DNA from: Pycnococcus provasolii
Lineage: Eukaryota; Chlorophyta; Pseudoscourfieldiophyceae; Pseudoscourfieldiales; Pycnococcaceae
Direction: 5' to 3'
Assembly: GCA_938743325.2 (NCBI GenBank)
Contig: OW568871.1
Coordinates: 620,001-684,000 of the forward strand
Length of the DNA stretch: 64,000 nt
Part shown: positions 8,961-19,172 of the stretch, in pieces
Layout of the letters: every line of letters begins with the position of its first letter
How positions within the stretch are numbered: the stretch's first letter is position 1
Program-made: the position numbers and the translations under genes
Notes under the pieces: model-generated
What the model saw: the letters and a program-made list of their open reading frames with translations, nothing else
Database searches by the model: none
What the model was told of the DNA's origin: nothing

Positions 8961-10428
8961 TTTCCAGACTATTGGGGTTACAAGAAGAAGTTCCTGTACC
9001 TAAACGAAGACAGAACAAGTATATGCAGTATGTGTACCATCAGACAAATCCACCCTACATACAAATAACACTCAAAACATCCCAATTCAAGCCCATAAAA
9101 GTTCCCCTGCTAGTTGAGCAAGCCTCCCACATCCCTGATTTACCATTTTCGCTCCCAGACTCTTCTCCATGTGTTGGTTGACGTGTTAGGAGAGGAGCTC
9201 TTCCTACGTGTGTTGAGTAGACTTAAGAGTCTTGTTGGGTTTCGTGTATTAGTGGCGGGGAGCAGTTCATGATCTGATTGATTAGTTCTTCTTTGAACTT
9301 GGTTTCTTTTAGGTGTTTGGCGGAGAGTGTGGGCGTGCATTTTGCAGTTAGGAGAGGGTTCCATATTGAGAGGGGGAAGCTTCGTCTGGAGTGTCTGACT
9401 GATCGTTCTGTAGTTATGTAAGAGAGTATAGTGAGGGACGAGTGGTCGGGGGGAAGAGATAAGGCTTTCAGGTGAAGTGATCTGCCTTCTGAGTGGCAGA
9501 GGCTTTGCCAAGCCCTACTGGGGTGTAATCATTGTATAGTGGGCGCAGGGGTCGAGGAACCTCGGATCGTCTTAACGGAGAATGACTACCAGGTATCGTC
9601 GGGGAGCTTCAGGTTGGTTTTTGGGGGTTGGAGTGTTGTTAGGGTTTTGAGGGAAATTTGAAGTTCTGGAGTTCCCGCGCGTCGTGCTTGGTGGGCGTGA
9701 CGGCGAGAGTGATGAAGTGTGTCGAGGTGGCTTGGCTGTGTGGGTGTGTCATGGTCGCATTCAGTGTTGTGATTACAAGGTGTTGGTGGTGTGATGCTGT
9801 GGGTGTGTGTGTGTTTGGATGATGTGTGGGTGTTGTTGGTGCAGTTGTTGTTATCTGATTGATGTGTTGTAGTGTTGATGGGATGTTTGTGTGATTGTTT
9901 GTTGGGTTTGTGTTAGGGGTGCTGTTGTGTTGCTTGTCGTGTGGCTGTTAAGTGTTGAGGTTATTGTTGTTGTTGTGGTTGATGACTTACTGTTGTCGAG
10001 TTGGTTGTTTGGTGGTTCCGTTAGGACGGTATTTTTGTGGTGTGTGTGTAAGCAAAAATAGTGAGTTTCACTTGCCCTGTGACCCGACCGAAGCCGCGCT
10101 CCGAGATCCTCATGCATTGTATTTTGCAGATTGCATCGTATGTGCCGGTCGGATATCTGCGGTTGCTGGGATAGGCGGTTGACGCTCTGAACGCTCAACC
10201 GCCTCTCCCCCTTTCAGATATCCCTGCGCTGTCGCTGATGCTAAAGAGCTTTCCGTGCGCTGTTTGCACTCTCGTCCTTGATCTGCTTCTGCATGATTTT
10301 GATGCGACAACGGTGACCGCCCTTACCTCAACGGATCCTTGACCGTACACAATGACGTTTGCTGCGTTCTGTCTGCGTGCCTCCTGCTGCGTAACGCCGC
10401 CGCCACCATGACCCCCGCCATGGGATCT
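8961..10428. other. Gene-poor island with G/T-skewed stretch
   Basis: No convincing gene is visible. The + strand between about 9690 and 10020 is dominated by G and T with many TGTTG/GTGTG words, quite unlike the balanced GC-rich host exons. Short open frames here have low complexity on one strand and random composition on the other. An inverted repeat lies at 10151-10223 (separate entry). The island is probably decayed insertion DNA, though no element family can be named for this part. Confidence 0.5.
10151..10223. repeat. Nested inverted repeat
   Basis: Two nested perfect stems can be drawn: GGATATCTG (10151-10159) with CAGATATCC (10215-10223), and AGGCGGTTGA (10173-10182) with TCAACCGCCT (10195-10204) around a 12-base loop. 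It could be a structured RNA, a terminator-like hairpin or the core of a small inverted-repeat element. No coding context helps to decide. Confidence 0.6.
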
Positions 10429-11490
10429 GACGGTTGTGAGATGTTCAGATGGAGTTTAGGGTTTATGGTTGGATGGGGACTCATTCAACAATGGGTCCCA
10501 GATGGTAGGAATAATAGCAGTTGACGCATCATCTCGTTACATATTGGTCAAACCACTAAGGAAGGCATCAGATCAAACCAAAGTTCTACAAGAAATTGCT
10601 GCGCTTTGGAACTCTCGGGGAAGACCCATTAAGGCAGTTAGAGATGATCGTGGTTCCAATTTTTTGAGTGACGAAACCAAAACATGGATGGCCAAAACGA
10701 ATATATGTCTTGAACCAACGGTGGCAAATAAACATCGACAGGCCGGACTAGCTGAGAAACATATTGACTTGATCAGCAGAATGGCCATGACATGGGTGAA
10801 GGATTCTGGCTTAGATGAGCATGCATACAGAACCCATGCATTGATACATGCAGCAAATGTCCTCAACAGAACTCCACGTAGAGTGATCTCACGCTCAAAC
10901 TAGTTGGAACCCGCGATCAGTTGGCTGATCATTTCACAAAACAGCTCAGTCTCGCTGACCACAATCGATTAAGGGAAGTGTTGATTTCTGGAGGAGATCT
11001 GAACGTCTAATTTTTTTTTGGGATGTCACTGCTACTTCTTTGGCGTATTTGTGCCATGGGGGAGTGACGGTTGTGAGATGTTCAGATGGAGTTTAGGGTT
11101 TATGGTTGGATGGGGACTCATTCAACAATGGGTCCCAGATGGTAGGAATAATGTATTGGAAGATGGACGACTCTCGTTCCACACTGGCTCTGGTGTTAGT
11201 TGGAATATAGATGGAGGGCTGTGGGTAGTTTGGAATCCCATATGACAGATTGTCATATGGAATAGGTCGAGGTGCCTCCTTGACATTGGACTTTTAACCA
11301 GGATATAGGTCGGAGTTTTCTCTCGACCTATTCTCCCCTTGGAAGGGTCTGGCGCGCCGAGACGCACTCGGGCACGCCCTTCACTTTTACCCCATAGTAA
11401 CCTTCACTCTTCTCTTTTATTTATTTTCCCCCGCGGCGCCATACTTCTTTAACACTTAGGATCGATCCTCCGAGGGAAGAAAGATTCCCA
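10429..11490 (+). mobile_element. Copia (Ty1)-type LTR retrotransposon remnant, broken
   Basis: About 10516-10905 encodes a piece of a Copia-type integrase core. About 10880-11010 encodes the terminal piece of Copia RNase H (LADHFTKQL signature). Two direct copies of an LTR start of about 87 bp, beginning TGACGGTTG, sit at about 10429-10515 and 11065-11151; the second follows a purine-rich tract as expected for a 3' LTR. Most of gag, protease and reverse transcriptase is absent, so this is a heavily reduced fossil. The two LTR-start copies look nearly identical, so the insertion may not be very old. The right boundary is uncertain. Confidence 0.8.
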
Positions 11491-11744
11491 ACCAACCCCT
11501 AACTAGATTACAAAATAGATTTCCTCATGGATTTCTTTCTCTGATGGATTTCCTTCGGGTTGGTTCGTGGTACATATTGGTGGTTTAGTTTAGTATTTGG
11601 CATTTCAGCATCACGCGCATCAGCATCAGCATCACGAGTCTGTCTGTTTTCGTCTCTGTTTCTTGAGCAGACAGATTGTATTAATAGATCAGCCAGCCTC
11701 ATCATCATCACTCCAGGTGGGTGTGCCAGTGGCAGGCCGGAATC

Positions 11745-12698
11745 ATGTCAGGAATGATCGTGTCAATGTTCTCTTCGTCTTCGCGCTTGTGCTCTTCGTG
11801 TTCATCTTCGCCTTCGAGCACGCGTCGTCAACGGGCACATGAGCGTACACTTACCTCTCGTAGGGTTGCTGTGGTGGTCTCTTCGTCATCCTTTGTGAAA
11901 ACAAATAACGATTCGCCAACTTCGACTAAGAGGGTACTCGTGCTCGGAGGGACTGGGTACGTCGGAGCCGCCGTCGTCAATGCCCTTACCCAAAAATCAA
12001 GCAAACTTAAATCCAGAGTCACCTCAGTCAGCCGAAGAGGAGGAACGTCAACGAACGACGTCACGTGCATACCGGCGGATGCTACAGACCCAAGCACGAC
12101 GCGGCGCATCTTGGCCGAAGCTCGAGAAGATGGAGAGCCTTTCGACGCGGTCATTCACTGCGTGGGCATGCTGCTGGCATCCGATCTCAACGCACTCGCG
12201 AGCGGGTCGGGAAGCAAGCCTGACGAAGGAGCCACGTATGATGCAGTGACACGGCAGTCCGCGGTTGCCGCGATGGACGCGGCAGCTGAGCTGTGCACGC
12301 CGTCTGAAAAGGATGGAAAGGTTCCATTCGCATTCGTATCCGCCGCGGAAGCAGGCTGGCAGGAAAATAGCAACCCGCTCGTGCCAGAGTGGTTGGAAGA
12401 CTACCTCCGCGCGAAACGAGCGGTGGAACGTGCCCTTGCATCGAACGATCAAATTCGAAGTGTCGTCGTGCGACCGAGCCTCGTCTACTCGCCAGATCGC
12501 CTCGCGAGCTTGCCTGCGGTGGGCGCCTTCACGGTTGCAAACAAGATCGGTATCCCTGGCATTGACAAGCCTGTTTTGGTTGACGATGTAGCCGCCGCCT
12601 TGGTTGACAGCGTTCTCTACGGCGAGGGAGAGCCCGACAGCGTGCTCCGATACGAGGCAATCGAGCAAAGGGCATCTCGATGGCGCGAACGCATGTAA
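11745..12698 (+). CDS. Atypical short-chain dehydrogenase/NAD(P)-binding epimerase-like protein
   Basis: From the ATG at 11745 the product has 317 residues. The first 50 are rich in Ser, Arg and Cys and resemble an organelle targeting peptide. A Rossmann nucleotide-binding motif follows (VLVLGGTGYVGAAVV). Later come a VIHCVGML strand and a YLRAKRAVERAL helix that holds the YxxxK of the SDR fold, then VVVRPSLVY. This is the layout of the NDUFA9/Coq11-like atypical SDR group, which in plants includes plastid and mitochondrial proteins linked to quinone metabolism or complex I. The substrate is inferred only by group. A second in-frame ATG shortly downstream is also possible. Confidence 0.82.
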   Translation: MSGMIVSMFSSSSRLCSSCSSSPSSTRRQRAHERTLTSRRVAVVVSSSSFVKTNNDSPTSTKRVLVLGGTGYVGAAVVNALTQKSSKLKSRVTSVSRRGGTSTNDVTCIPADATDPSTTRRILAEAREDGEPFDAVIHCVGMLLASDLNALASGSGSKPDEGATYDAVTRQSAVAAMDAAAELCTPSEKDGKVPFAFVSAAEAGWQENSNPLVPEWLEDYLRAKRAVERALASNDQIRSVVVRPSLVYSPDRLASLPAVGAFTVANKIGIPGIDKPVLVDDVAAALVDSVLYGEGEPDSVLRYEAIEQRASRWRERM

Positions 12699-12944
12699 AA
12701 TTTGATAGTTGTATTTCATCAGATGATGTAATAAGATTTTTTGACGCACAAATTACGTGTATTCTGTTGTGCCAAAACAAAACACGAAAATCTAATTCCT
12801 CTCGCTGCGCACAATGACACCACGGAATGAGGAATCCGATTCGCATGGGTTGTGTTGTGTTGTGCTTTCAATAATTCTGGTCCACACGTGGTACTTTTTA
12901 GTAAGTGACGTTACTGAATGAGCAGAGTCGAATATAGTCTCAGC

Positions 12945-13889
12945 TTAAGCACCCGGCGCCGTGGGAAAGTCGTACTTCTTCGCTGGCTTCACGAGCGGAG
13001 GAACGTCGATGAGCGAGCACTCTGTGATGCTGATCTCCTGAAGCGGCCGCTGGTTCTGCGTCTCCTCCTTCTCAATCATGCGAAGCGTGCGCATGCCGTC
13101 GAAAACGCGGCCGAACGCAACCTTCTTCCCGTCTAGCCAAGGCAGCGGGCTGAGCGTGATGTAAAATTGCGAACCGTTGCCGTGCGTTGTGCTGTTCGCC
13201 ATGCCCACTATACCGTGCTTCAGATGCTTTATCGCGAACGACTCGTCGGGTATCACCGAGCCGTTTGCAGCCACGGAGCCCGTTCCCTTGCCCTCGTCGA
13301 CGTCGCCGCACTGAATCCAACCCTCGGGAACGATGCGGTGAACGACTGTGTCGTTATACCCCTTCACTGGTTTCGCGCCCTCCGCCGGCTCACTCAAGTG
13401 TGCAAGAATCAGCTCCTTAAAGTTTGCGCACGTTTTTGGCAAGGCGTCGTTGTAGAGCTCGATTATGACAGGCCGGTGGTCGTTAAATGTGATGGAGATG
13501 AACTCGTGGCCGCTAAGCTGCATGTACCGCAACTTGTTCTTGGTTGCCAACCGTTTGTAGAACACTGCGTTCGTCTTACCAGACGTGTATCCGTACTCGT
13601 CATACAGGAAAGACTTAATCGTCGCAAGGTTGCCAAGGTACGCGGGGTCTGTCACGCCGACGAAGGCGATGAGGTTACCTCGGTGTAAGAGCACGTCGTC
13701 GCCGTACTCCTTGCGCTTCGCGTCAACGAGCGTCTCGTAGTCGGTAGGCGTGAGCTGAATAATCTGCCCGACTTTGAATCCAAGTTCAAATTCCACGAGC
13801 TCTAGGCCCTTTTGCACGAACATCAGGTCCGGGCTGCTGAGCTTGCCGTACACGGTGAGGAACTTCGCGGAGGAGTCGGCGGCCACCAT
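12945..13889 (-). CDS. PPIL6: Cyclophilin-type peptidyl-prolyl isomerase, PPIL6-like
   Basis: The ATG at 13889 gives 314 residues, preferred over an upstream in-frame start because MVAADSS begins the conserved part. Residues 1 to about 140 form the N-terminal region typical of PPIL6. The cyclophilin domain follows (FISITFNDHRPVIIELYNDALPKTCANF) and continues through VVHRIVPEGWIQCGD, GSQFYITLSPLPWLDGKKVAFG and the C-terminal strand. The active-site Arg (HRI), Gln (IQCGD) and Trp (WLDGKK) are present, while the usual Phe of PGF is Trp here, so activity is uncertain. PPIL6 proteins occur mostly in ciliated lineages; here the role is unknown. The gene converges on the SDR gene. Confidence 0.88.
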   Translation of the reverse strand: MVAADSSAKFLTVYGKLSSPDLMFVQKGLELVEFELGFKVGQIIQLTPTDYETLVDAKRKEYGDDVLLHRGNLIAFVGVTDPAYLGNLATIKSFLYDEYGYTSGKTNAVFYKRLATKNKLRYMQLSGHEFISITFNDHRPVIIELYNDALPKTCANFKELILAHLSEPAEGAKPVKGYNDTVVHRIVPEGWIQCGDVDEGKGTGSVAANGSVIPDESFAIKHLKHGIVGMANSTTHGNGSQFYITLSPLPWLDGKKVAFGRVFDGMRTLRMIEKEETQNQRPLQEISITECSLIDVPPLVKPAKKYDFPTAPGA

Positions 13890-14846
13890 GGTTCGGCCGA
13901 GGTTGGGAGTCGGCGACGATGGGATGGGGTGCGCAAAGCAAGAAAAACGACGAGTCCTGAATTGTCCTGAAGTCCCCCTCACCTCTCAGGCGTGCCCTTG
14001 CCACTTCCCACTTCCCACTTGCCACTTGAGGACGTGAGCAGCGCTCGTTGGACGTTGGGACCCGTGCGGCCGTATCGTGCCACATCGTAGTACACTACAT
14101 CGTAGTTCTTAGGTACCCGACCGGTTTCTCATCAGAACGGGAGAACAGGATGGCCCCTGATGCCTGATGAGAAGGGAGAACCACCTCATACTTGGTACGG
14201 ATAGTCGAAACTCGAACGGAACCTGTCTCATGTCTGTCTGGTGGTGGTACCTTTACCGGTACGGCGGTACCAGCTTACCAGGTCGCAACACCTGGTCGCA
14301 ACCAACCGTCGTCCGTCGATGGTTCACGACTTCTCGTAGTTGGTAGTACACGCATACTACAGTATCGTACTGTAGCGAGCTTTTGTTTGGCCTTACCTTT
14401 AGGGATGGCGAGGGAACGAGAGTGTGGGTGGACTCCGCCTGTCCGCAACTTCACCCTGGCTGCCTGGGAACAAACACGCACGCAATTGTGTCCCTTTCTG
14501 ACTTCGGACTTGTTGGGAGTTGGGACCAAGAAGCACATGCATCCCGTTAACTCACCCAACAGTACCAAGGACGTGATGCCACAGAAGACAGAAGTCACAA
14601 ATTCAGGAGAGAACTTTTGATACAGAACATATGTATCAACCTTGCACTTGCACCTCATCTCGCTCGTTGACGTCGACTGCTCCTTTGCCGTCACGTCTTG
14701 AGACACACACACACACACGCACACACACACAACCAACAAAAGCATCGACATATATAGCCCCTAGCCCATATAGGCTCGCGCGTGGAAAGAGAAAAAGATG
14801 TTCACAAAACAAATTTCAGATTTAAAAAGCAAAACAAAATTTTCTA
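13890..14846. other. Intergenic region, no gene seen
   Basis: A 957-bp spacer between the PPIL6-like gene start and the end of the starch synthase gene. It holds many short TACGGTACC-like palindromic words around 14180-14380 and a (CA)n microsatellite at about 14702-14730. Open frames across it lack any family signature and have non-host composition. Confidence 0.5.
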
Positions 14847-16958
14847 TCACTTTCGAGCAGCGCGGTAAACATCCACGTAACCCGCAGCTGGTTGTGACCA
14901 ACTCCAGTCCAAGCCCATCACCTTCTGCTGCATGGAGGACCACCAGCCGCGGCGGCCCTTGAATGCGTCCAAGGCGCGACGCAGGGCTCCGTCCAATTCG
15001 CCCTCCGATACACCGTCGAACACGTAGCCGTTGCCAAACAACTGGTCGGAGCCAGCATTTCCACCCTCCTTGCTGTCGACGTCCACGACTGTATCCGCAA
15101 GCCCTCCTGTGCGACGCACGAGAGGCAGAGAACCGTATCGCATCGCACACATCTGCGTCAAGCCACATGGCTCAAACAGGCTGGGCACGAGAGTAATGTC
15201 CGACGCAGCGAAAAGCAGGTGGCTCAGCGTCTCGTTGTACATGATAAGTAATCGAATGTCCGGGTGGTCCTTGTATTCACCTTCCGCCAAACCCTGGAAG
15301 TCACCACCGCCGTGGCCGGAGCCGAGAAGGACGAACTGGCCACCCCACTCAGCCGTGCGATCGATGGCATGCCGGATCAGATGCAGTCCTTTCTGCGGCA
15401 CGAGGCGTGACACGCAAATAATGAGCGGCTTGTCAGGGTTCACCTCGAGCCCCAGCCCAGTTTGCACATACTTCTTCAAAGCTGCCTTCGCCTCAATGCA
15501 CGTCTCCTCGGTGAAGTCGCAGGGCAGATTCGCGTCGCGTGCCGGGTCCCACAGCACGGTGTCAATGCCGTTGAGGATGCCGTGGTACTTCTCTCGGTTC
15601 GCAGCCAGGATGGTGCCGAGCCATCCCGCGGCACCACCCTCGAGCGTCTCGCGCGCATACGACGGAGATACGGTCGTTACCGCGTTCGAATAGATGATGC
15701 CGCCCTTCAGCAGCGACATGCGCTCGGGGTTGTGACCAATCGTGCGCTCGTCCATCGCCTTGTCGATGTCCATGTACGTCTCTCCGGAGATGCCCGAGGC
15801 CTCAAATTCTTCCGCGCGGCACTCGCCAGGGTTGTCCATGTTGTGGATAGTCAGCACGACGCGTGCATCCTGCAGAAGGCCTTCTTCGTGGTAGACGTCC
15901 CAGTACAGCATCGAAGCCGCGCTCGTCTGCCACTCGTGCAGGTGAATGATACTAGGCGAGTTCTGGTACGTTTTGAGGTACTCGAGCGCCGAGCGGCAGA
16001 GGTAGAGGTACGCCTCAATTTCGTTGTAGCCGCCTCCGTAGATGGCACCGCCTTTGAAAATGTGCTGGGAATTTTGGCTCTCCGGTCGGATGAGGATCAC
16101 CTCGCACCCCGATATGGTACCTCGGTGAATGGATGTTTTCACGTTTTCAATTGAAAGCTTTCCGTCAAATTGGAATCCCTTGGGCACGTCAATGTCGCAC
16201 TCGTGTCTAAGATTTTCAATCTGTGCCTTGTCAATGCACTCGTAGAAGGGCAGGATTGTTTCGACAATGTGGCCGCGCTGCGCGACGGCGCGCGCGAGCC
16301 CCGTGACGACGTCGCCAAGTCCACCCACCTTGGCGAGTGGCGCGAGCTCTGCGGTAATGTGCACGACGTGCATGCGGTCGGTGTCCTGTGGACTTGCGTT
16401 GCTGTCCGGCGGAGCTGCGGTTACGCTCCTTAGCGGCACTTTCCAGAATTCTGTGTTTGGCTCAGGCATTGCGATGGACGCGTAGTCGAACGCGGCAGTG
16501 CTCGTCGTCGTCGGAGCTTCCGTGGTGGTCGTGGTTGTTGCGGTTGTTGTGGAGGTGGCACTGTCGAGCGACTCTGCGGTGGCCGTTGCGATGGAGAGAA
16601 GTTCTTGCTTCACCTCCGCGAGCGTTTGCTTGTCAACTTTTTTGAGCATGGAGGATATGATGCGTCGCAGCGTTTCGTTTTCTTTTTTGAGCGCTTCGTT
16701 GGACTTCTGCGAAGGCGCCGACGACGAGGTGGTGGCTGTCGACGTGGCTGCTGTTGTCGTCGTCTCAGAGACGGACTGGCACATGACCGTCGGCGATGAC
16801 GACAGTGTCTCACGCTCACGCCTACTGCCATGCTGCACCACCACCTGCTGATGGTGCCCCGCTGATGACCGTTCGTGGGAGGAAACCCCCCCACGAGATG
16901 AGGCTCTTCGAGAAGAGGCTATTCTCACATTTGCATTCAACATGGAAGAAGCCATCAT
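14847..16958 (-). CDS. SS4: Plastid starch synthase, class IV-like (GT5)
   Basis: This 703-residue protein starts with a serine/arginine-rich transit-like peptide, then a short coiled coil (about 80-120) and a threonine-rich linker. The GT5 catalytic region starts with HVVHITAELAPLAKVGGLGDVV, where the KVGGL motif around Lys210 binds ADP-glucose, and ILPFYECI, typical of SSIV. The GT1-type C-terminal lobe carries VSRLVPQKGLHLI, then SLFEPCGLTQM near residue 594 with the catalytic Glu, and RRTGGLADTV. The enzyme extends alpha-1,4-glucan using ADP-glucose in the plastid; SSIV is tied to granule initiation. The coiled coil is shorter than in land-plant SSIV, so SSIII/IV stem-group membership is the safer reading. 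Confidence 0.93.
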   Translation of the reverse strand: MMASSMLNANVRIASSRRASSRGGVSSHERSSAGHHQQVVVQHGSRRERETLSSSPTVMCQSVSETTTTAATSTATTSSSAPSQKSNEALKKENETLRRIISSMLKKVDKQTLAEVKQELLSIATATAESLDSATSTTTATTTTTTEAPTTTSTAAFDYASIAMPEPNTEFWKVPLRSVTAAPPDSNASPQDTDRMHVVHITAELAPLAKVGGLGDVVTGLARAVAQRGHIVETILPFYECIDKAQIENLRHECDIDVPKGFQFDGKLSIENVKTSIHRGTISGCEVILIRPESQNSQHIFKGGAIYGGGYNEIEAYLYLCRSALEYLKTYQNSPSIIHLHEWQTSAASMLYWDVYHEEGLLQDARVVLTIHNMDNPGECRAEEFEASGISGETYMDIDKAMDERTIGHNPERMSLLKGGIIYSNAVTTVSPSYARETLEGGAAGWLGTILAANREKYHGILNGIDTVLWDPARDANLPCDFTEETCIEAKAALKKYVQTGLGLEVNPDKPLIICVSRLVPQKGLHLIRHAIDRTAEWGGQFVLLGSGHGGGDFQGLAEGEYKDHPDIRLLIMYNETLSHLLFAASDITLVPSLFEPCGLTQMCAMRYGSLPLVRRTGGLADTVVDVDSKEGGNAGSDQLFGNGYVFDGVSEGELDGALRRALDAFKGRRGWWSSMQQKVMGLDWSWSQPAAGYVDVYRAARK

Positions 16959-17507
16959 ACTGTACTATCAGAGAGACTATCAGAGAGACTCACAAGGAAC
17001 AAGGAGCTATTGATAATAAGAGCACCACGACCCAGATTGTTATCGAGTGATACCACTAGTGATACGGATACGTCTTCTCTCCCGGAATATCTCGGATAAG
17101 GGGTCCGAAAGCCCACTGAGTGTTGCGCGTGCAGAAATGCGGGGCAATTATCTCAGGGGCAAATCATCGTGAGCGGCTCATTTCATTTTTCAACGAACGA
17201 GGTGAGGTCCCTTGGGAGCGATCACGAGGCAATCACGACATCACGTGAGTGAGAGACGATTCACACACGCTCATTGATCGGTCCTTAGCAGTTCGGGGGT
17301 TTGGTATTTAGTTCGGGGTTTACTGGAGGAGGTAAGTTTAGTTCGGGGTTTAGTTCGGGGTTTATCTTAGGGGGAAGTTACGGTACCTTGCGTTGAAAGA
17401 CCTCGTTGAAAGAGGTCGTTGAAAGAGCGTTGAAAGTTGTGCTGTTGCAGTGCTGTTTTCTACGATAACTTACGATATCGCACAAAATTTGTAAACTTAC
17501 ACTCGAT
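16959..17507. promoter_or_regulatory. Spacer upstream of the starch synthase with two short repeat clusters
   Basis: No gene is seen. About 17284-17365 has four copies of AGTTCGGGGTTTA-like units, and about 17391-17435 has four copies of CGTTGAAAG at near-regular spacing. Two copies of TCAGAGAGACT lie near 16967-16990. The clusters look like promoter or 3'-region elements rather than coding DNA. Their function is not known. Confidence 0.45.
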
Positions 17508-18719
17508 TTACACAAGAAGCTTCCTGAGCTTGGCCTCAGCACTCTTCGCGACGATAGACGCACCGCCGCTCACATTCACACGCGCATCCGCGAGCGCATC
17601 CGCGAGCGCATCCGCGAGCGCGCGAATCGCGCTTGCGCTTTCGCGATCCTGCGAAAGGCGCGGCGCCAGTGCCGCGCACAGCTTGCCCGCCGCGGCGACC
17701 CGAACCACATCCGAGGCGCGACGTGCAAGCACGTCCGCCGCGGCGCGCGCGTCAAGCAGAGGCGAAGCACACACCTGCAGCACGGCAAGCGCAAGACGAC
17801 TCACAGCCTCGAATGTGGCGGTGCTCTGTTGCGACGTCGCATCGAGCGCCGACGTTGCGCACGCGAAGAGATCTGCGAGCGTTTCGGAAGAGCAGGCGCG
17901 AGCACGGTCGTTCAGCCAGGCTGCGAATGCGCGTGATGGCCATGGCGAGTTCACACCAAGTGCCGGCGCGACGACAGCCTGCACAAAGGCGCTTCCCACG
18001 CCGTCGAAGGCTACTCCAAGTGCCTGAATCAGCGCGGGTTTTGGAGCCGCCTCAAGGTTCGCGACGTGCGGAACCAGGCAAGCGCGTAGGAGCTGTATGT
18101 GCCGTACTCGCCCAAGCCACTGTTCCGCCCACGCGCCGCAGATGAAGGAGAGCCAAGCGGTGGGGATCTCGAGGGAGTCGAGTGCCGCCTCAAAGTCGGC
18201 ATCGCTCAGGCCGGTTTCGGAAGCCAGCGCGCTTGCAACTTCTGGTGGTGGGCTTTCGTTGCCGTTGGGTGCTGCACCTTTGAGCGCGTCGGACGCGACG
18301 ACTGCACGCGCACGCGCTTCGTCCGTCGTGTTGGGCACTTCTCTACCTTGCTGCTGCTGTTTCTGCTGCCCGCCTGCGATACCTTCAGCCACTTCGTCAT
18401 CTTCGTCTTCCAGGTTCATGCCCGGCGTCGCCTCAACGATATCGAGTTCCTCCTCCTGCTGCTTCTCCTCCTCGTTCTCTTCTGTCGTCGTCGCGTCCAA
18501 ACGCCGCGCCGCCGCCAAAACCCGTGCGAATCTCCGCGCGACGCTCAGCCCGCGCGTGCTCCTTTTCCTCTTCTTACACCTTCCAGCAATCACGGAGCGA
18601 GCGAGGAGCGACGACGCGGCGAACAGGGGCAAGTCTCCCGTGTCCACAGAAAAAGAAGCGACATTGAAAGCAGACTTTAAACAGACCCTAGATCCTGATC
18701 CTGACCCATGAAGCAGCAT
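17508..18719 (-). CDS. FANCE: Helical-repeat protein, probable FANCE-like
   Basis: I place the start at 18719 (MLLHGSGSGS), giving 403 residues. The frame stays open further upstream to 19019, but that part has no coding character. Residues about 1-170 are disordered, with acidic and Gln-rich tracts. From about 185 the protein is all helical, with a pattern like the C-terminal repeats of Fanconi anaemia group E: GLSDADFEAALDSLEIPTAWL, LLRACLVPHV, FVQAVVAPAL, then FAAWL and a final AEAKLRKLL. FANCE bridges the FA core complex to FANCD2 in interstrand-crosslink repair. The match is by helix order and spacing only; an unrelated ARM/HEAT-like protein remains possible. Confidence 0.55.
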   Translation of the reverse strand: MLLHGSGSGSRVCLKSAFNVASFSVDTGDLPLFAASSLLARSVIAGRCKKRKRSTRGLSVARRFARVLAAARRLDATTTEENEEEKQQEEELDIVEATPGMNLEDEDDEVAEGIAGGQQKQQQQGREVPNTTDEARARAVVASDALKGAAPNGNESPPPEVASALASETGLSDADFEAALDSLEIPTAWLSFICGAWAEQWLGRVRHIQLLRACLVPHVANLEAAPKPALIQALGVAFDGVGSAFVQAVVAPALGVNSPWPSRAFAAWLNDRARACSSETLADLFACATSALDATSQQSTATFEAVSRLALAVLQVCASPLLDARAAADVLARRASDVVRVAAAGKLCAALAPRLSQDRESASAIRALADALADALADARVNVSGGASIVAKSAEAKLRKLLV

Positions 18720-19172
18720 CAAAGACGACGTGGATGAGCCGAGGGGCGGGACGGGCGAGCCTTCATGCACGACGGGCGACATACAGTAGTTGGTACAGGT
18801 ACGTACTGTACGTTCCTTTGAGCTGTCTGTCGATTGGTTTGGGAAAATGAAAAAAATAATGGGGAACACGCGACGCGGGCCCCATTCCGGGATGCCAAGG
18901 CCGGGAGGGAAAACAAACACCCCAGGAGGGAAAGGAGGGAACAGAATCCGAAAACACACAAAAAAAAGGGAAAAATCAAAAATGGGGAAGGTTGTATGGC
19001 ACATGGTGTCATGTTCCACCTCGACGGATGACCTACATACTTAACCTTAACTTACTGTACCTTGACGGATGACAACCAAGAGGTTGAGGTGAGACGTTTG
19101 GGGAGGATGTTTACATACAACGTTCGTTATTCTTTACATGCGTAAGTTTATCTTATCAGTTTTAGCCTACCT
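18720..19172. other. Intergenic region, no gene seen
   Basis: A 453-bp spacer. The + strand is purine-rich between about 18840 and 19000 (runs of GGGAAAA), so the opposite strand reads as a pyrimidine-rich leader in front of the FANCE-like gene, similar to the one before KNL1. No other structure is recognised. Confidence 0.45.

Noticed and set aside
18720-19019. Extension of the FANCE-like protein to an upstream start
   Set aside because: The added residues are Phe/Pro-rich translation of a purine/pyrimidine-skewed spacer without coding character.
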